A stretch of 64,000 nucleotides of DNA from Orbaceae bacterium lpD02 (GTDB lineage: Bacteria; Pseudomonadota; Gammaproteobacteria; Enterobacterales; Orbaceae): positions 1,346,258-1,410,257 of the forward strand of contig CP133960.1 in assembly GCA_036251875.1 (NCBI GenBank). The letters run 5' to 3'. Below, in pieces: positions 24,990-33,479 of this stretch (position 1 is its first letter; each line of letters opens with the position of its first letter). The position numbers were made by a program, and so were the translations under genes. The notes beneath the pieces were generated by a model. That model worked only from the letters and a program-made list of their open reading frames with translations. It made no database searches and was not told the origin of the DNA.

Positions 24990-25241
24990 TTAGTCTGAAT
25001 CTTCACTTTCATCATCTGTTTGTGAAAACGAACCAGAAATAGTTCTGGATGGAACAACCGTTGAAATTGCATGTTTATATACCATCTGACTAACAGTATT
25101 TTTTAGCAAAATAACAAATTGATCGAATGACTCTATTTGCCCTTGTAACTTAATTCCATTAACTAAATAAATTGAAACCGGGATATGCTCACGGCGCAAT
25201 ATATTTAAATAAGGATCTTGTAGTGATTGCCCTTTTGACAT
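24990..25241 (-). CDS. hfq: RNA chaperone Hfq
   Basis: The Sm-like hexameric RNA chaperone for small-RNA regulation. It has 83 aa, with Sm1 in [20 protein letters not shown] and Sm2 in [12 protein letters not shown]; proximal-face Q8 and the rim arginines are present. It is shorter than the E. coli protein (102 aa): the disordered C-terminal tail is reduced to about 15 residues, ending in an acidic DDESEDSD tip. An acidic tip is known in E. coli to release RNA by competing with the core, so the tip may be retained while the linker is lost (inference). It sits between miaA (256-base gap) and hflX (29 bases). Confidence 0.96.
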   Translation of the reverse strand: MSKGQSLQDPYLNILRREHIPVSIYLVNGIKLQGQIESFDQFVILLKNTVSQMVYKHAISTVVPSRTISGSFSQTDDESEDSD

Positions 25242-25497
25242 GTAATTATCCTTTTTATAACGAGAAAAACCAAAATAAATGAAATAAAGCTTCTTATTAT
25301 CACAATAATAAGCTAAACCAACTCCAAATTATCACAAAAATGAATGATCTTAAACAGGTTATAAGCAATTATGACAAAAATAATTTAAATTTAGTCGATT
25401 TAAAGTAGTAAAAAAACTTTATTAAGTATATTTTTTACGCATATTGATCAATATCAATACAATCAAAATAAGGAAAATCGTTATTTAAGTATCATCA

Positions 25498-26421
25498 TTA
25501 CCTAAATTGTTTAGAAAATAATTCAAAAAAATTTTTAGGAGCATTGCTATTAACCCACTCAATCGAGTTTTGCCAGCCTCGTAGCCAAGTTATTTGTCTT
25601 TTTGCTAATTGCCTCGTCGCACAAATACCTTTAAATACCATCTCATCATAGTTTATATCACCCGACAAATACTCCCACATTTGCCGATAGCCTACACATC
25701 GCATCGATGGTAAATTAAGGTGAAGATCACCTCTTTGCATCAAAACGTTTACCTCATTTTCAAAACCTTGCTCTAACATCTTAATGAAACGTTGCTCAAT
25801 ACGGCGATGCAGTAATGCGCGATCGTCACATTCAACCGCAAACTGCACAACATTATAATTTAAAGCACTCCCTTTATCTTGAGTTAAATCAGTCAATGAT
25901 TTACCCGAAATTAAATAGACTTCTAAAGCGCGATTTAAGCGCTGAGGGTCATTAGGGTGAATTCTTGCTGCCGATATAGGATCAACTTTAGCGAGCTCCG
26001 CATGAATAGCCTGCCAACCGTCTCGTAAAGCTTTTTCTTCAATAGTCTTACGAACATTTTCATTCGCCGGCGGCAAAGGCGATAAGCCATCAAGTAATGC
26101 TTTAAAATAAAGCATTGTACCGCCAACCAATAACGGTATACGATCCTTGCTTAATGATGACTCAATTTCTATAATCGCATCTCGGCGAAAGTCGGCAGCA
26201 GAATAACTCTCAAAAGGATCTTTAATATTAATTAACTTATGCGGATAGTTAACGAGTTCTTGCACTGATGGCTTGGCAGTACCGATATCCATCCCTTTAT
26301 AAATCAGAGCGGAATCAACACTAATAATATCAATCGGGTAGTGGTCACTCAATGCCATAGCCAGCGCTGTTTTACCTGAAGCTGTCGGTCCCATTAGCGT
26401 AAAAACGGATGGTTTATTCAT
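25498..26421 (-). CDS. miaA: tRNA dimethylallyltransferase
   Basis: Transfers the dimethylallyl group to A37 of tRNAs that read UNN codons. It has 307 aa. The P-loop [10 protein letters not shown] lies at 11-20, with the [18 protein letters not shown] block at about 35-52 and [16 protein letters not shown] at about 99-114. The start codon overlaps the mutL stop (ATGA, 4 bases), indicating translational coupling. Confidence 0.95.
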   Translation of the reverse strand: MNKPSVFTLMGPTASGKTALAMALSDHYPIDIISVDSALIYKGMDIGTAKPSVQELVNYPHKLINIKDPFESYSAADFRRDAIIEIESSLSKDRIPLLVGGTMLYFKALLDGLSPLPPANENVRKTIEEKALRDGWQAIHAELAKVDPISAARIHPNDPQRLNRALEVYLISGKSLTDLTQDKGSALNYNVVQFAVECDDRALLHRRIEQRFIKMLEQGFENEVNVLMQRGDLHLNLPSMRCVGYRQMWEYLSGDINYDEMVFKGICATRQLAKRQITWLRGWQNSIEWVNSNAPKNFFELFSKQFR

Positions 26422-28358
26422 AATATATCAGACTTAAATGATGATGTAATAAACGATAGATCAACTGGTTTAATAATATCAGACAAAACACTCTCTTGTT
26501 CATGGAGTTGTTCGAGTTCAGTTAATACCGCAATCGCTTTAGGTATATTCCAAATGATTTCTTGTTCATCAATAAGTAAAGCATATTGCTCAACTAACCA
26601 TTGATGAATCAATAAGTCCAAGTCAGGGCTTGTTGCATGTAATAACAATAAAGAGATTAACCTTGGCAATAGAAACTGCCAATTAGCTTTCCTCATCAAC
26701 TTAGGGACAGCATTTAATTGTAATTTGGACTTATCAATATTAAATTCAAAATTAAGCTTTTCCAACATTAGCTTGGTCTGACTAAGCACTTGTTGTTCTT
26801 GCTTGCTTAACAAAATAGACAAGGGAATTAATAAACGTTCAATATCAAGCGCAGTGCTAAGCAACATTTTGCTTTTAAATAGCGCTAATTGAGCATTTTT
26901 TAGTGATAATAAACTGATTTGCTGCTGTTGGTAATCATGTTTTTCTAACAAAACATAATTGTTATCAATAATGGTTAACACTCGCCCTAATTTAACCGCC
27001 GAAGATAATTCAAGCTCATTTTCCCTTACGACCAAGGGCTCGTTACGTTTAGGAAATAGCGATGAAATTACGGCCTGTTGTGGGGGAGAAATCGGCGCTT
27101 CTTGGCACTGCCTTTCATTCGTAATAGGCTGAACTAATTGGCTATATATTTTATTCTCTAAATTATGCGTGTTTTTTTTGTCGCCACTACCTTGATAATG
27201 ATAACTACTTTGGGTTAAGTTCGAGGACGATAATTGAACTGCAGCTGGACGGTTAAAAATATTTTCCCCAGCAGCAGCTCGATTAGGTTTGACATGAAAT
27301 TCATTATTATTTTGAGCTTGTTGGCCTGCCGGCGAAAGGTTTGCAGCACTTTCATTTGCCGAGCCTAATGCCATAATCATCGCTTGGTAGACAAAATCGT
27401 GCACCAGCCTCGCTTCATGAAAACGAACTTCATGCTTTGCAGGATGCACGTTAACATCAACTTGCCTAGGATCGAGTTCAAGATAAATCACATAACTGAT
27501 GGCCTCATCAGTTGAATAAACAGACGATTTGCGCGCTTCTAAAAAAGCTTGTTTTAAAGCATGGTTAAGTAGACGATCTTTTACCACTCGGCCGTTAACA
27601 TAAAAATATTGTAATGCCTCTTGACCTGAATGTTGTGATATCCAACCTTTAATTAATAAATCATCATGTTGCCACGATAATTTAATGCTTTTTTGCATAA
27701 AAGTTGTACCGCAAATAGCTGCAACTCGCTTTTCAATTTGCTGTTCAGACTCTGCCGCACGATATTGCTTAATGAGTTTACCATTATGTTGAAGATTAAA
27801 TGTTATATCTAAACGCGCTAATGCAATACGCCGAATAATCTCATCAATATGGGCAAATTCTGTTTTTTCTGTTTTTAAAAACCTTCGCCTAGCGGGTGTA
27901 TTATAAAAAATGTCCAATACTTCGACGGTTGTTCCTGTTGGATGAGACGCAGGCTTTATTATTGGTTGCATATCCCGCCCTTCGGCATAAACTTGCCAAG
28001 CTTCTGCTTGGTTTTTTGGCTTAGAGGTTAATGTTAGCCTAGATACAGAGCTAATACTTGCTAAAGCTTCACCTCTAAAACCTAAACTGACAATTGCTTC
28101 CAAATCGTCTAGAGTACTAATTTTACTTGTTGCATGTCTCGCTAACGCAAGGCCAAGCTCATCTTTTGCTATACCGCAGCCATTATCTCGAATACGAATT
28201 AGCTTGCAGCCACCTTGTTCGACCTCAATATCAATCCGATTCGCTCCCGCATCAATACTATTTTCAACGAGCTCTTTAATTATTGATGAAGGTCTTTCTA
28301 CTACTTCTCCAGCGGCAATTTGATTAGCTAACTGAGGAGGAAGAATTAAGATCGCCAT
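26418..28358 (-). CDS. mutL: DNA mismatch repair protein MutL
   Basis: The mismatch-repair coordinator linking MutS to MutH and UvrD. It has 646 aa. The N-terminal GHKL ATPase has [10 protein letters not shown] (motif I), IRDNGCGI (motif II) and [10 protein letters not shown] (motif III). A low-complexity linker (about 350-440) and a C-terminal dimerisation domain follow. I do not see the DQHA(X)2E(X)4E endonuclease motif, as expected for a MutH-dependent gammaproteobacterial MutL; mutH itself is not in the window. Its start overlaps the amiB stop by one base (TAATG), and its end overlaps miaA by 4. Confidence 0.95.
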   Translation of the reverse strand: MAILILPPQLANQIAAGEVVERPSSIIKELVENSIDAGANRIDIEVEQGGCKLIRIRDNGCGIAKDELGLALARHATSKISTLDDLEAIVSLGFRGEALASISSVSRLTLTSKPKNQAEAWQVYAEGRDMQPIIKPASHPTGTTVEVLDIFYNTPARRRFLKTEKTEFAHIDEIIRRIALARLDITFNLQHNGKLIKQYRAAESEQQIEKRVAAICGTTFMQKSIKLSWQHDDLLIKGWISQHSGQEALQYFYVNGRVVKDRLLNHALKQAFLEARKSSVYSTDEAISYVIYLELDPRQVDVNVHPAKHEVRFHEARLVHDFVYQAMIMALGSANESAANLSPAGQQAQNNNEFHVKPNRAAAGENIFNRPAAVQLSSSNLTQSSYHYQGSGDKKNTHNLENKIYSQLVQPITNERQCQEAPISPPQQAVISSLFPKRNEPLVVRENELELSSAVKLGRVLTIIDNNYVLLEKHDYQQQQISLLSLKNAQLALFKSKMLLSTALDIERLLIPLSILLSKQEQQVLSQTKLMLEKLNFEFNIDKSKLQLNAVPKLMRKANWQFLLPRLISLLLLHATSPDLDLLIHQWLVEQYALLIDEQEIIWNIPKAIAVLTELEQLHEQESVLSDIIKPVDLSFITSSFKSDIL

Positions 28359-29134
28359 TAATGGTTTTCCTTGTTAATTGGATTAGTTTTTATATAACTT
28401 TTCAAACCTTTATAAATCGCCTGAGCAATTTTATTTTGATGAGCCTCACTACGAAGTAGTTTTTCCTCACTCAAATTAGATATAAAACCGACTTCAATCA
28501 AAATTGATGGAATATCTGGAGAACGAAGCACCCCAAGGCTTGCATGTTCGGGGATCCGTTTATGTAATGAAACAACCTTTGCCATTTCATTTAACACTTC
28601 CGTGGCAAGCCCATAACCTACGCGTTGAGAATTAGAAAACTGCAAATCTAATATCGCTTGACTTAAAAATGGATTATCACCGTCAGATAAAACATCACCC
28701 GCACCACCTAACAACTCAGATTGTTTTTCATGCTTCTCAATCCAGCTACCAAGTTCGGTATTGGCCCTTTTTGTTGACAAAACCCATACTGAAGCACCTT
28801 GAGCATTACGATTAGGTGCTGCATCTGCGTGAATTGAAATTAATAAATCGGCCTTGTGTTTACGTGCAATTTCAGAACGCTGCGAAACAAAAATATAGCT
28901 ATCGTTTGAACGCGTTAATATCGCTTTTAAATCGCGATCTTTATTAATCAACGCTGTCAGTTTTTTAGCAATCGATAACGTTACTGTTTTTTCATATAAC
29001 TTTTGCTGACCAACGGCTCCTGAGTCCTTTCCTCCATGCCCAGCATCGATTGCAATAACCACTTTACCATATGCTGGACTAAACATAATCAATGCCAATA
29101 GTAGCAGTAAAACCATTCTAACCATTTTTTTCAT
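28358..29134 (-). CDS. amiB: N-acetylmuramoyl-L-alanine amidase, short AmiB without LysM
   Basis: A periplasmic zinc amidase that cuts septal peptidoglycan during cell separation. A signal peptide (ending near YG in the PAYGKVVIA stretch) leads directly into an Amidase_3 domain with zinc ligands in [11 protein letters not shown], the SIHADA histidine and IEVGFISN. I prefer the ATG at 29134; a GTG at 29149 is the alternative. The protein stops just after the catalytic domain, at about 258 residues. E. coli AmiB (445 aa) has an N-terminal AMIN domain and C-terminal LysM repeats, and neither is present here. The position between tsaE and mutL is that of amiB. Confidence 0.88.
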   Translation of the reverse strand: MKKMVRMVLLLLLALIMFSPAYGKVVIAIDAGHGGKDSGAVGQQKLYEKTVTLSIAKKLTALINKDRDLKAILTRSNDSYIFVSQRSEIARKHKADLLISIHADAAPNRNAQGASVWVLSTKRANTELGSWIEKHEKQSELLGGAGDVLSDGDNPFLSQAILDLQFSNSQRVGYGLATEVLNEMAKVVSLHKRIPEHASLGVLRSPDIPSILIEVGFISNLSEEKLLRSEAHQNKIAQAIYKGLKSYIKTNPINKENH

Positions 29135-29151
29135 ATACTTTAATATCACTC

Positions 29152-29646
29152 TTATCGATTATTGGGTAATGGGTGATTATCCAATATTATCTTGTTACCT
29201 TTGGCTGATAGGAGATGAATAATCGCCTCTCTCTCTAGCTGATTGTAAAGTAACTCAATTTTAATATCAGCTGGAGGTAAAACCCCTTCAGCCTGTTGCG
29301 GCCATTCAACCAAACAGATACATCTTTTAGATAAATAATCTCGTATTCCCATAAACTCCAGCTCTTCTGGGTCCGCTAATCGGTATAGATCAAAATGATA
29401 AACCGAAAAACGATTAAAATCATACGGTTCGACCAAGGTATAAGTTGGACTTTTCACATTACCTTTATGCCCTAGGGCGTGTAAAAACCCTCTACTAAAT
29501 GTGGTCTTGCCTGCCCCTAATTCCCCCTCAAGATAGATAATGATGGTCTCATCATGACTATTTAAGTAATTCAGGCATTGCAAAGCCAACTGTTGGCCTA
29601 GCTCAATCGTTGCCTGTTCGGATTTTAGTTGCCGCTTCTCTAACAT
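29152..29646 (-). CDS. tsaE: tRNA threonylcarbamoyladenosine biosynthesis ATPase TsaE
   Basis: The ATPase partner of TsaB/TsaD in making t6A37. It has 164 aa (E. coli YjeE 153). The Walker A motif [14 protein letters not shown] is at 41-54, followed by the [11 protein letters not shown] switch (about 82-92) and HFDLYRL (about 102-108), all typical. It is the first gene of the run amiB-mutL-miaA-hfq-hflX-hflK-hflC-purA; 17 bases separate its stop from the chosen amiB start. Confidence 0.94.
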   Translation of the reverse strand: MLEKRQLKSEQATIELGQQLALQCLNYLNSHDETIIIYLEGELGAGKTTFSRGFLHALGHKGNVKSPTYTLVEPYDFNRFSVYHFDLYRLADPEELEFMGIRDYLSKRCICLVEWPQQAEGVLPPADIKIELLYNQLEREAIIHLLSAKGNKIILDNHPLPNNR

Positions 29647-29732
29647 TCTAAAAAATTCTTTTCTGGACTCAATGTGATTATTATAGAAGAATAACGGATA
29701 TTAAGGAAATATTTAACAAATTAGATAAAATT

Positions 29733-30002
29733 ATGCTACATACTGTCTCAAGTTCCAATCTTGATGTTGACTTAATTAATGCTAATGATGCGATTTTATT
29801 TTGGCAAGATGGGGTCATTCTCGCGCTCGAAAATAATCAAAAGCTAATAACAATTTTAACCAAAACATCAAAATGTTATGCATTAGACAATGATATTTTA
29901 GCCAGAGGACTAACGCCAATGATTGATAAACGTATCGCTATCATTAATATGGAGCAAGTGATCGCATTAACTCAGCACTATTATCCGCAAATGAAATGGT
30001 AG
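29733..30002 (+). CDS. tusB: Sulfur relay protein TusB/DsrH-like, solitary
   Basis: The 89-residue protein begins MLHTVSSS and has FWQDGVILALENN, KCYALDNDILARGL and a C-terminal YYPQMKW, matching TusB of E. coli (MLHT..., QDGV..A, YALNEDLIARGLT, SSQMAW). TusB with TusC and TusD passes persulfide sulfur from TusA toward TusE and MnmA for 2-thiouridine in tRNA. Normally tusD-C-B are adjacent. Here the gene stands alone, divergent from tsaE with an 86-base gap, so its partners must lie elsewhere. Confidence 0.82.
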   Translation: MLHTVSSSNLDVDLINANDAILFWQDGVILALENNQKLITILTKTSKCYALDNDILARGLTPMIDKRIAIINMEQVIALTQHYYPQMKW

Positions 30003-30067
30003 AACCGTTACTGCTGATTGTCCTATCTGGTTATCAATAAAATGAAATATTGTAAAACGAATCAAAA

Positions 30068-30117
30068 GCTAACTATTTTATAACAAGGCTCATAGGAGCC
30101 TTTATAAGAATAGCTAA
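30068..30117. terminator. Hairpin terminator after tusB
   Basis: A GC-containing core stem AAGGCTC/GAGCCTT (30085-30091 with 30096-30102, loop ATAG) lies inside a longer imperfect inverted repeat that also pairs the flanks around 30068-30078 and 30108-30117. It separates tusB from the convergent ankyrin remnant. Confidence 0.65.
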
Positions 30118-30137
30118 CCTCTATTTTTACTCACTAG

Positions 30138-30870
30138 TTACGCTGCTTTATTTATAATCACAATATGATTTACCACACCATTTTGCTGTAAAACTTTTAT
30201 TACATCTGCACTACCATTACGACAGGCAAACGAAAAAGCATCTTGATCATAAGCGGGATGATTTTTATCTGTTTCGGTCGTAACTAAGCTGGTATCAGCA
30301 CCTTTTTCTAATAGATATTCAACTATATCGACTCGATTATTACTCGCTGCCACAATTAATATTGTTTCACCTTGTGTATCATTTGTTTGATTATTTAAAT
30401 CTACTTTATCTTTTAATTTATTATAAATCTTATCAAAAACAACAACATTTTTACCGAGCCATGCTGATTTTAAAACATTCGTCACATCAGCTCTGTCAAT
30501 CGGCATTGTTAGAAATTAAAAAATCAACAATATCTTCATAACCAATAAAAGCAGCCAGCCCTAGCGCGGTTTACCCTAATTCGTCATTATCTTTTACTTC
30601 GATATTTTGCCCATTAGAGACCATTTCTTTTACTTTTGCTATATTACCTTGCTTAATGGCATCAAACCATTGTGCATTAGGTCCGGTCGATGGCTTTTTA
30701 TAAAATATTCTATGACTTAGTTTTGTTGGATTGGTAATCTCAACCATCTCATGATAGTCCATTCTGAAATTTTTATATCCATCAGGATTATTTTCATTTA
30801 ATACCGCGGAGTAGCTTGCAAAACTAACAAAAAATAAAAAACCAGATAAAATTCTAATGATCACCTTCAT
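30138..30870 (-). pseudogene. Ankyrin-repeat secreted protein, broken by stop and frameshift
   Basis: Two pieces of one gene. The 5' piece (30870 to 30571) encodes a signal peptide (about 1-21) and the first ankyrin half-repeat, ending ...KDNDELG and then TAA at 30571-30573. Translation in the same frame past that stop gives TALGLAAFIGYEDIVDFLIS, exactly the next ankyrin repeat, so the stop is a nonsense mutation. Near 30505-30515 the frame then shifts by one, after which the 3' piece (30506 to 30138) continues with ankyrin repeats such as GETILIVAASNNRVDIVEYLLEKGA. The intact protein would be about 240 residues. Its original role is unknown; periplasmic ankyrin proteins are sometimes linked to toxin systems, and this one lies beside a toxin cassette. 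Confidence 0.82.
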
Positions 30871-31112
30871 TGAAAACCCCTTTTTAATAAAAACATCGAA
30901 TTATAAAATTTATTAAAAACAAAAGCGTATTTTGCTCGCTTTTTTTAGAATTATTAGAAATTTTTCAGAGAGATAAGATATAAATTGACGAATTTACACC
31001 CTATTTAGATTTGATATTAAAGTCAAGAACGAGACTTCAATCGTATTGGTCACTACTACTAGTGTTTATGTGCATATTAAATAATCGATAAAACTAAAAC
31101 GAATCATCAATA

Positions 31113-31313
31113 TTAATGGCACTTGGTAGAAAATAGACCAAAATAGTTTACTCGTTGGAATAGATTATCGTAATAGTATTCATAAGCTAAACGACCTCCA
31201 GTCTGTTCAATTTTTTGTGCAAATTTACATAATTTAATGTTGATATAATCTTGTATCTTTTCTGATTCATTAATTATTCTTAGATAAGTCGATTTATCCT
31301 TAATTTTATACAT
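31113..31313 (-). CDS. Small hypothetical protein
   Basis: A 66-residue reading frame starting at ATG 31313 (a TTG at 31316 is also possible), just 9 bases after the stop of the 31326-31886 gene, so co-translation is plausible. The protein is charged and soluble-looking, with many Tyr and Lys, no signal peptide and no motif I recognise. The tail (YYDNLFQRVNYFGLF) is aromatic. It may be a truncated remnant or a small partner of the upstream gene. Reality as a gene is uncertain. Confidence 0.4.
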   Translation of the reverse strand: MYKIKDKSTYLRIINESEKIQDYINIKLCKFAQKIEQTGGRLAYEYYYDNLFQRVNYFGLFSTKCH

Positions 31314-31325
31314 CAATACTAATGT

Positions 31326-31886
31326 CTACTGATTATCACCACTAAAACGAATTCCTATCCCCTTAAAGTATTGATCTTGACTATGTTGTATTTTCTCATC
31401 AAGCTCATACATTTCTTCTTCGGTTATATAGTTAGGTAATGAATGAACTGTTCGCTTCTCTGAGTAGCTTATATCTATTTTAATGGGATCAAGATCAACT
31501 GTTATATAATTATTACTATTAATATCATAAGGGCGATAAGGACTAATCTGCAAAAAATTGTCACCATTAAACGCTTTTACTAAACCAAATAATTTTTTTA
31601 TCTGAGATTGAGTGATATCTAATTCTTTTATTTCGCCATTTTTAAATTGCGATTCAATATAGTAAGCTTGTGAATTATCTCTGGAGTTAACCTCTAGATA
31701 AGCAGTTAGCTTTTTTGTTCCTTTAGGTACAAGTGTCACAATATAATTGGCTATATTTTTTTTTGACTCATCGTAATAGCTATATGTAACATATTTCTGT
31801 GTTTGATTTTGGTAGATATTATAAAGTATAACTACCATAATTAATGACGCTATAGTGAATATAATAAGATAAAGCATCTTTTTCAT
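31326..31886 (-). CDS. Membrane-anchored hypothetical protein
   Basis: The 186-residue protein has one N-terminal membrane helix (about residues 4-24) preceded by Lys-Lys, with the remainder hydrophilic and probably periplasmic. No cysteine suggests a lipoprotein, and no catalytic motif is evident. It is in the toxin region and in the same direction as the toxins. The small, membrane-anchored form and location would suit an immunity or effector-associated protein, but that is inference from context only. I do not recognise the family. A 183-base gap separates it from the YezG-like immunity gene upstream. Confidence 0.65.
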   Translation of the reverse strand: MKKMLYLIIFTIASLIMVVILYNIYQNQTQKYVTYSYYDESKKNIANYIVTLVPKGTKKLTAYLEVNSRDNSQAYYIESQFKNGEIKELDITQSQIKKLFGLVKAFNGDNFLQISPYRPYDINSNNYITVDLDPIKIDISYSEKRTVHSLPNYITEEEMYELDEKIQHSQDQYFKGIGIRFSGDNQ

Positions 31887-32069
31887 TATATTATTTTCTC
31901 TAGTTACACTTGTTTTAGTGTTGATAAAATATTACTAAATACCTATCTAAATTATCACAGCCATAAAATTAATAATCTTACTGCCTGATTGGTCATATAA
32001 TTGCTTAAGGTAGGTTTAAGATAAAGTAATACAGTATGAAGTATGCTTATATCAATTTAGTAAATACGA

Positions 32070-32417
32070 TTACTCTTCAATAAATGGCTCATATTTAAAG
32101 TCGATATTAATTTTTGATTTTTCGATATCTAATGTAATAACACAACCTATCCAAGCTGGTAATCCATTAGTCAAATTATTATTAATACAATACTGCCTAA
32201 GTTCTTTTACAGTATCGCTTAAAGGGCTTGTTATATCACTATCAGGTAAATACCAATTTAGCTCATCATTTTGATTATAGAAATCGAATAAAAATGTGCA
32301 AACATCCATCTCAGATGTAAATTCCAATTGAGCAATTACTTTTTTCGCTCCATCAGGAGAAGATTTAAAAATTAATTGCCCAATCTGATTATTTAATTCA
32401 TCATATGTTTTAGTCAT
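32070..32417 (-). CDS. YezG-like (DUF600) immunity protein candidate
   Basis: A 115-residue acidic cytoplasmic protein without signal peptide. The layout resembles the YezG/DUF600 immunity family: an N-terminal YDELNNQIGQLI helix, a central FLFDFYNQNDELNWYLP stretch and a C-terminal 'W..C.ITLD....NIDFKYE' pattern. In Bacillus, YezG is the antidote of the YeeF nuclease, a toxin tip of the same DNA/RNA non-specific endonuclease class as the one encoded just upstream. It starts 2 bases after the orphan toxin stop, with a GGTGGA ribosome site overlapping that stop. The pairing strongly supports an immunity role (inference). Confidence 0.7.
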   Translation of the reverse strand: MTKTYDELNNQIGQLIFKSSPDGAKKVIAQLEFTSEMDVCTFLFDFYNQNDELNWYLPDSDITSPLSDTVKELRQYCINNNLTNGLPAWIGCVITLDIEKSKINIDFKYEPFIEE

Positions 32418-32419
32418 TA

Positions 32420-33076
32420 TTATCCACCCAGTGTATTTAAAAATTCTCTCTTCATCATTCGCCCATTATCAATAGAATATATCACATCAAACTTATAAGG
32501 CCTCAAATTAGTTCCTTCGTATAACGGCTCAATCTTAACGTTAACCGTTTTCCCATCTTGTAATGCTTTAACCCATGTGTTTTCCATCTGCTTCCATGCG
32601 CCACGGTTAAGATTAGCGTTCATCGGTAGCATATTAATTTTTTCACCTGAGCCATTTAGTATTGATGCAATTAAATGACCACCTTCGTCGCCATCAATAC
32701 CTTGCTTACCTGCCTTTAATTGCTGGTAAGTGTTTCTATCTAGTGTATCGAGTTTAAGTTCGGCTTCAACCTGTTTTAATCGCCCGATATCGTCAGTGTG
32801 ATATATTTTGTTGCCATCAACCAGATAAATTTTATTTGGCTCAGGATTGTTTAGCGCTTTATTCCAATTTCCTTTACTACCGGATTCGGTCTCAATAGTG
32901 ACAACTTCAAGCTTATAATGAACTTGGCTTTTAACGTCTGTAACCATTCGCTTGATTCTGGCATATTTTAACGCACGTAATGAATGGGCAAAAGGTTCAG
33001 CTAATGCGCCGAGCAGCAATCCTTTTAATGCGTTTTTTAATCGTCCTTCTGCTGCGCTATCATCAGTATGAAACAC
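32420..33076 (-). CDS. Orphan polymorphic-toxin tip, DNA/RNA non-specific endonuclease
   Basis: The 218-residue frame opens at a GTG (33076) next to the stop of the preceding immunity gene, with no good ribosome site. Residues 5-68 (DDSAAEGRLKNAL...TIETESGS) repeat the linker of the full-length toxin (residues 350-413). Residues about 70-218 form a different tip with the pattern of Endonuclease_NS_2: DRNTYQQLKAG, then DGDEGGHLIA with the catalytic-type His134, then NMLPMNANLNRGAWKQMEN. The N-terminal delivery part is missing. This is the structure of an orphan or silent cassette that can be recombined onto the full-length gene, as known for CdiA and Rhs systems. Whether it is translated alone is doubtful. 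Confidence 0.8.
   Translation of the reverse strand: MFHTDDSAAEGRLKNALKGLLLGALAEPFAHSLRALKYARIKRMVTDVKSQVHYKLEVVTIETESGSKGNWNKALNNPEPNKIYLVDGNKIYHTDDIGRLKQVEAELKLDTLDRNTYQQLKAGKQGIDGDEGGHLIASILNGSGEKINMLPMNANLNRGAWKQMENTWVKALQDGKTVNVKIEPLYEGTNLRPYKFDVIYSIDNGRMMKREFLNTLGG
32877..33066 (-). repeat. Linker repeat copy B (in orphan cassette)
   Basis: A 190-base direct repeat of 33793-33982, no gaps, with about 16 mismatches by eye (about 91% identity), many at third codon positions. It encodes the linker directly upstream of the toxin tip and would permit homologous replacement of tips. Confidence 0.85.
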
Positions 33077-33077
33077 T

Positions 33078-33461
33078 TTATTCCCAAAAAAGCGTTGTAT
33101 CTTTCAATTCCACTTCTTCTACTAGAATATTTTTACAGGTAATTTTTACAGTCATAATCGATAAATCAAGTGAGGTTTCTATAAAATTGGTGTCCGTTTC
33201 ATATTTTTTTACAGTAATATCTTGCCCATAATAACCCGATTTAGGTCCAGTATCCTTTACTCTAAAGTTTCCTCGCCAATTCGCATCAGTTTGATAATTC
33301 ACTTTATAGCATGAAAGAAAGCTAATTTTCCAACAGACATTATCGTTCTTTTCAATAAATAGATATATTTCATCACCGAAATATTTGACTTGTAAGTCTA
33401 AAATTAATAAGTCCCAATATTTTGTCTCATCAATCTTATTTTGAAGTTCATCAATAATCAT
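33078..33461 (-). CDS. Candidate immunity protein for the full-length toxin
   Basis: A 127-residue protein from ATG 33461 (AAGGTG ribosome site upstream; GTG 33473 is the alternative). It lies 18 bases after the toxin stop and on the same strand, which is where an immunity gene must lie. It is mixed alpha/beta in appearance, with no signal peptide, and contains WKISFLSCYKVNYQTD and YYGQDITV. The conserved-looking aromatic and Asp content is common in toxin antidotes. I do not recognise a named Imm family. Its role is inferred from position alone. Confidence 0.6.
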   Translation of the reverse strand: MIIDELQNKIDETKYWDLLILDLQVKYFGDEIYLFIEKNDNVCWKISFLSCYKVNYQTDANWRGNFRVKDTGPKSGYYGQDITVKKYETDTNFIETSLDLSIMTVKITCKNILVEEVELKDTTLFWE

Positions 33462-33479
33462 TATATTATTCACCTTAAT

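Noticed and set aside
26418-28358. MutL as a nicking endonuclease (DQHA motif)
   Set aside because: The motif is not seen in the C-terminal domain, consistent with MutH-dependent mismatch repair.
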